The notes under the pieces are model-generated. The model was not told the DNA's origin and made no database searches. It was given only the letters and a program-made list of their open reading frames with translations. Shown in pieces: positions 63,965 to 64,000 of a DNA stretch of 64,000 nt. This stretch comes from Bacillota bacterium (GTDB lineage: Bacteria; Bacillota; Clostridia; Caldicoprobacterales; DTU083). Numbering within the stretch: the stretch's first letter is position 1; every line of letters begins with the position of its first letter. The position numbers and the translations under genes were made by a program. The stretch is from contig JAKPIB010000014.1 in the NCBI GenBank assembly GCA_029549985.1, forward strand, positions 39,867 to 103,866, in the 5' to 3' direction.

Positions 63965-64000
63965 CGAAGTACTCCCCTTTGTCCTGGTCTGAGACTATCA
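63954..64000 (-). CDS. ftsE: FtsE ATP-binding protein, last codons only
   Basis: The minus strand from the window edge reads IVSDQDKGEYFGEV and then TAG at 63956-63954. This matches the variable C-terminus expected of a clostridial FtsE and sits directly before ftsX with an 11-base overlap. Only 15 codons are present, so identification rests on context. Confidence 0.7.
   Translation of the reverse strand, partial: IVSDQDKGEYFGEV

Overview
The window reads as a contiguous chromosomal segment of an anaerobic, endospore-forming member of the Clostridia (Bacillota). Spore formation is supported by an alpha/beta-type small acid-soluble spore protein, a SpoIVFA/SpoIVFB-like pair, a Coat F-type protein and two GerMN lipoproteins. 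Anaerobic life is supported by the hybrid cluster protein. A cellobiose phosphorylase at the left edge suggests growth on cellulose-derived sugars. I cannot name genus or species from the sequence. No phage, insertion sequence, CRISPR array or defence island is visible. Nearly all genes lie on the minus strand and many initiate at TTG or GTG.

Layout: 1-1851 is the N-terminal part of cellobiose phosphorylase. 2-7 kb holds ychF, a DUF2892 protein, pepF, a lipoprotein, a two-helix membrane protein and sfsA. 7.4-9.7 kb is a polar amino acid ABC transporter. 9.8-13 kb is a CRP/FNR-type regulator divergent from a ferredoxin-hcp operon, with a palindrome placed as an activator site. 13.1-13.3 kb carries tRNA-Val(GAC) and initiator tRNA-fMet. 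13.3-15.4 kb is a DUF1576 membrane protein with a very long leader, followed by a gene-free stretch holding a strong long-range stem-loop. 15.4-17 kb has a YfbR-like nucleotidase and a THF riboswitch upstream of a FolT-type ECF transporter. 17-26 kb contains a DUF368 lipid-carrier translocase candidate, a CNNM/TlyC protein, a TGS-uridine kinase fusion, VanW, GDPD and two GerMN lipoproteins.

26-30.5 kb is a WalKR-like two-component system, comEA and a D,D-carboxypeptidase. 30.6-38 kb is the clostridial rsfS-yqeK-nadD / yhbY-obgE / rpmA-prp-rplU / rng block. 38-50.5 kb joins a radical SAM pair, SpoIVFB/SpoIVFA-like proteins, mgsA, rodA, minEDC, PBP2 and mreDCB, a cell shape and division-site cluster. 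50.6-54.8 kb has maf, DUF4321, spore coat-type proteins, nfeD, a SASP, a DUF421-DUF4363 pair and an unknown. 54.8-64 kb holds uvrAB, a peptidoglycan-binding/BsuPI fusion, a MinJ-like PDZ membrane protein, an S41 protease, ftsX and the last codons of ftsE.

Most of the window is conserved core content. The items most worth a second look are the unassigned structured RNA candidate near 15.1-15.3 kb, the operator geometry in front of the hcp operon, the MinJ-like protein in a genome that also has MinE, the PG-binding/BsuPI fusion, a membrane protein with a degenerate Mrr-like domain, and the leader of the TlyC gene. None of these by itself proves a new system.
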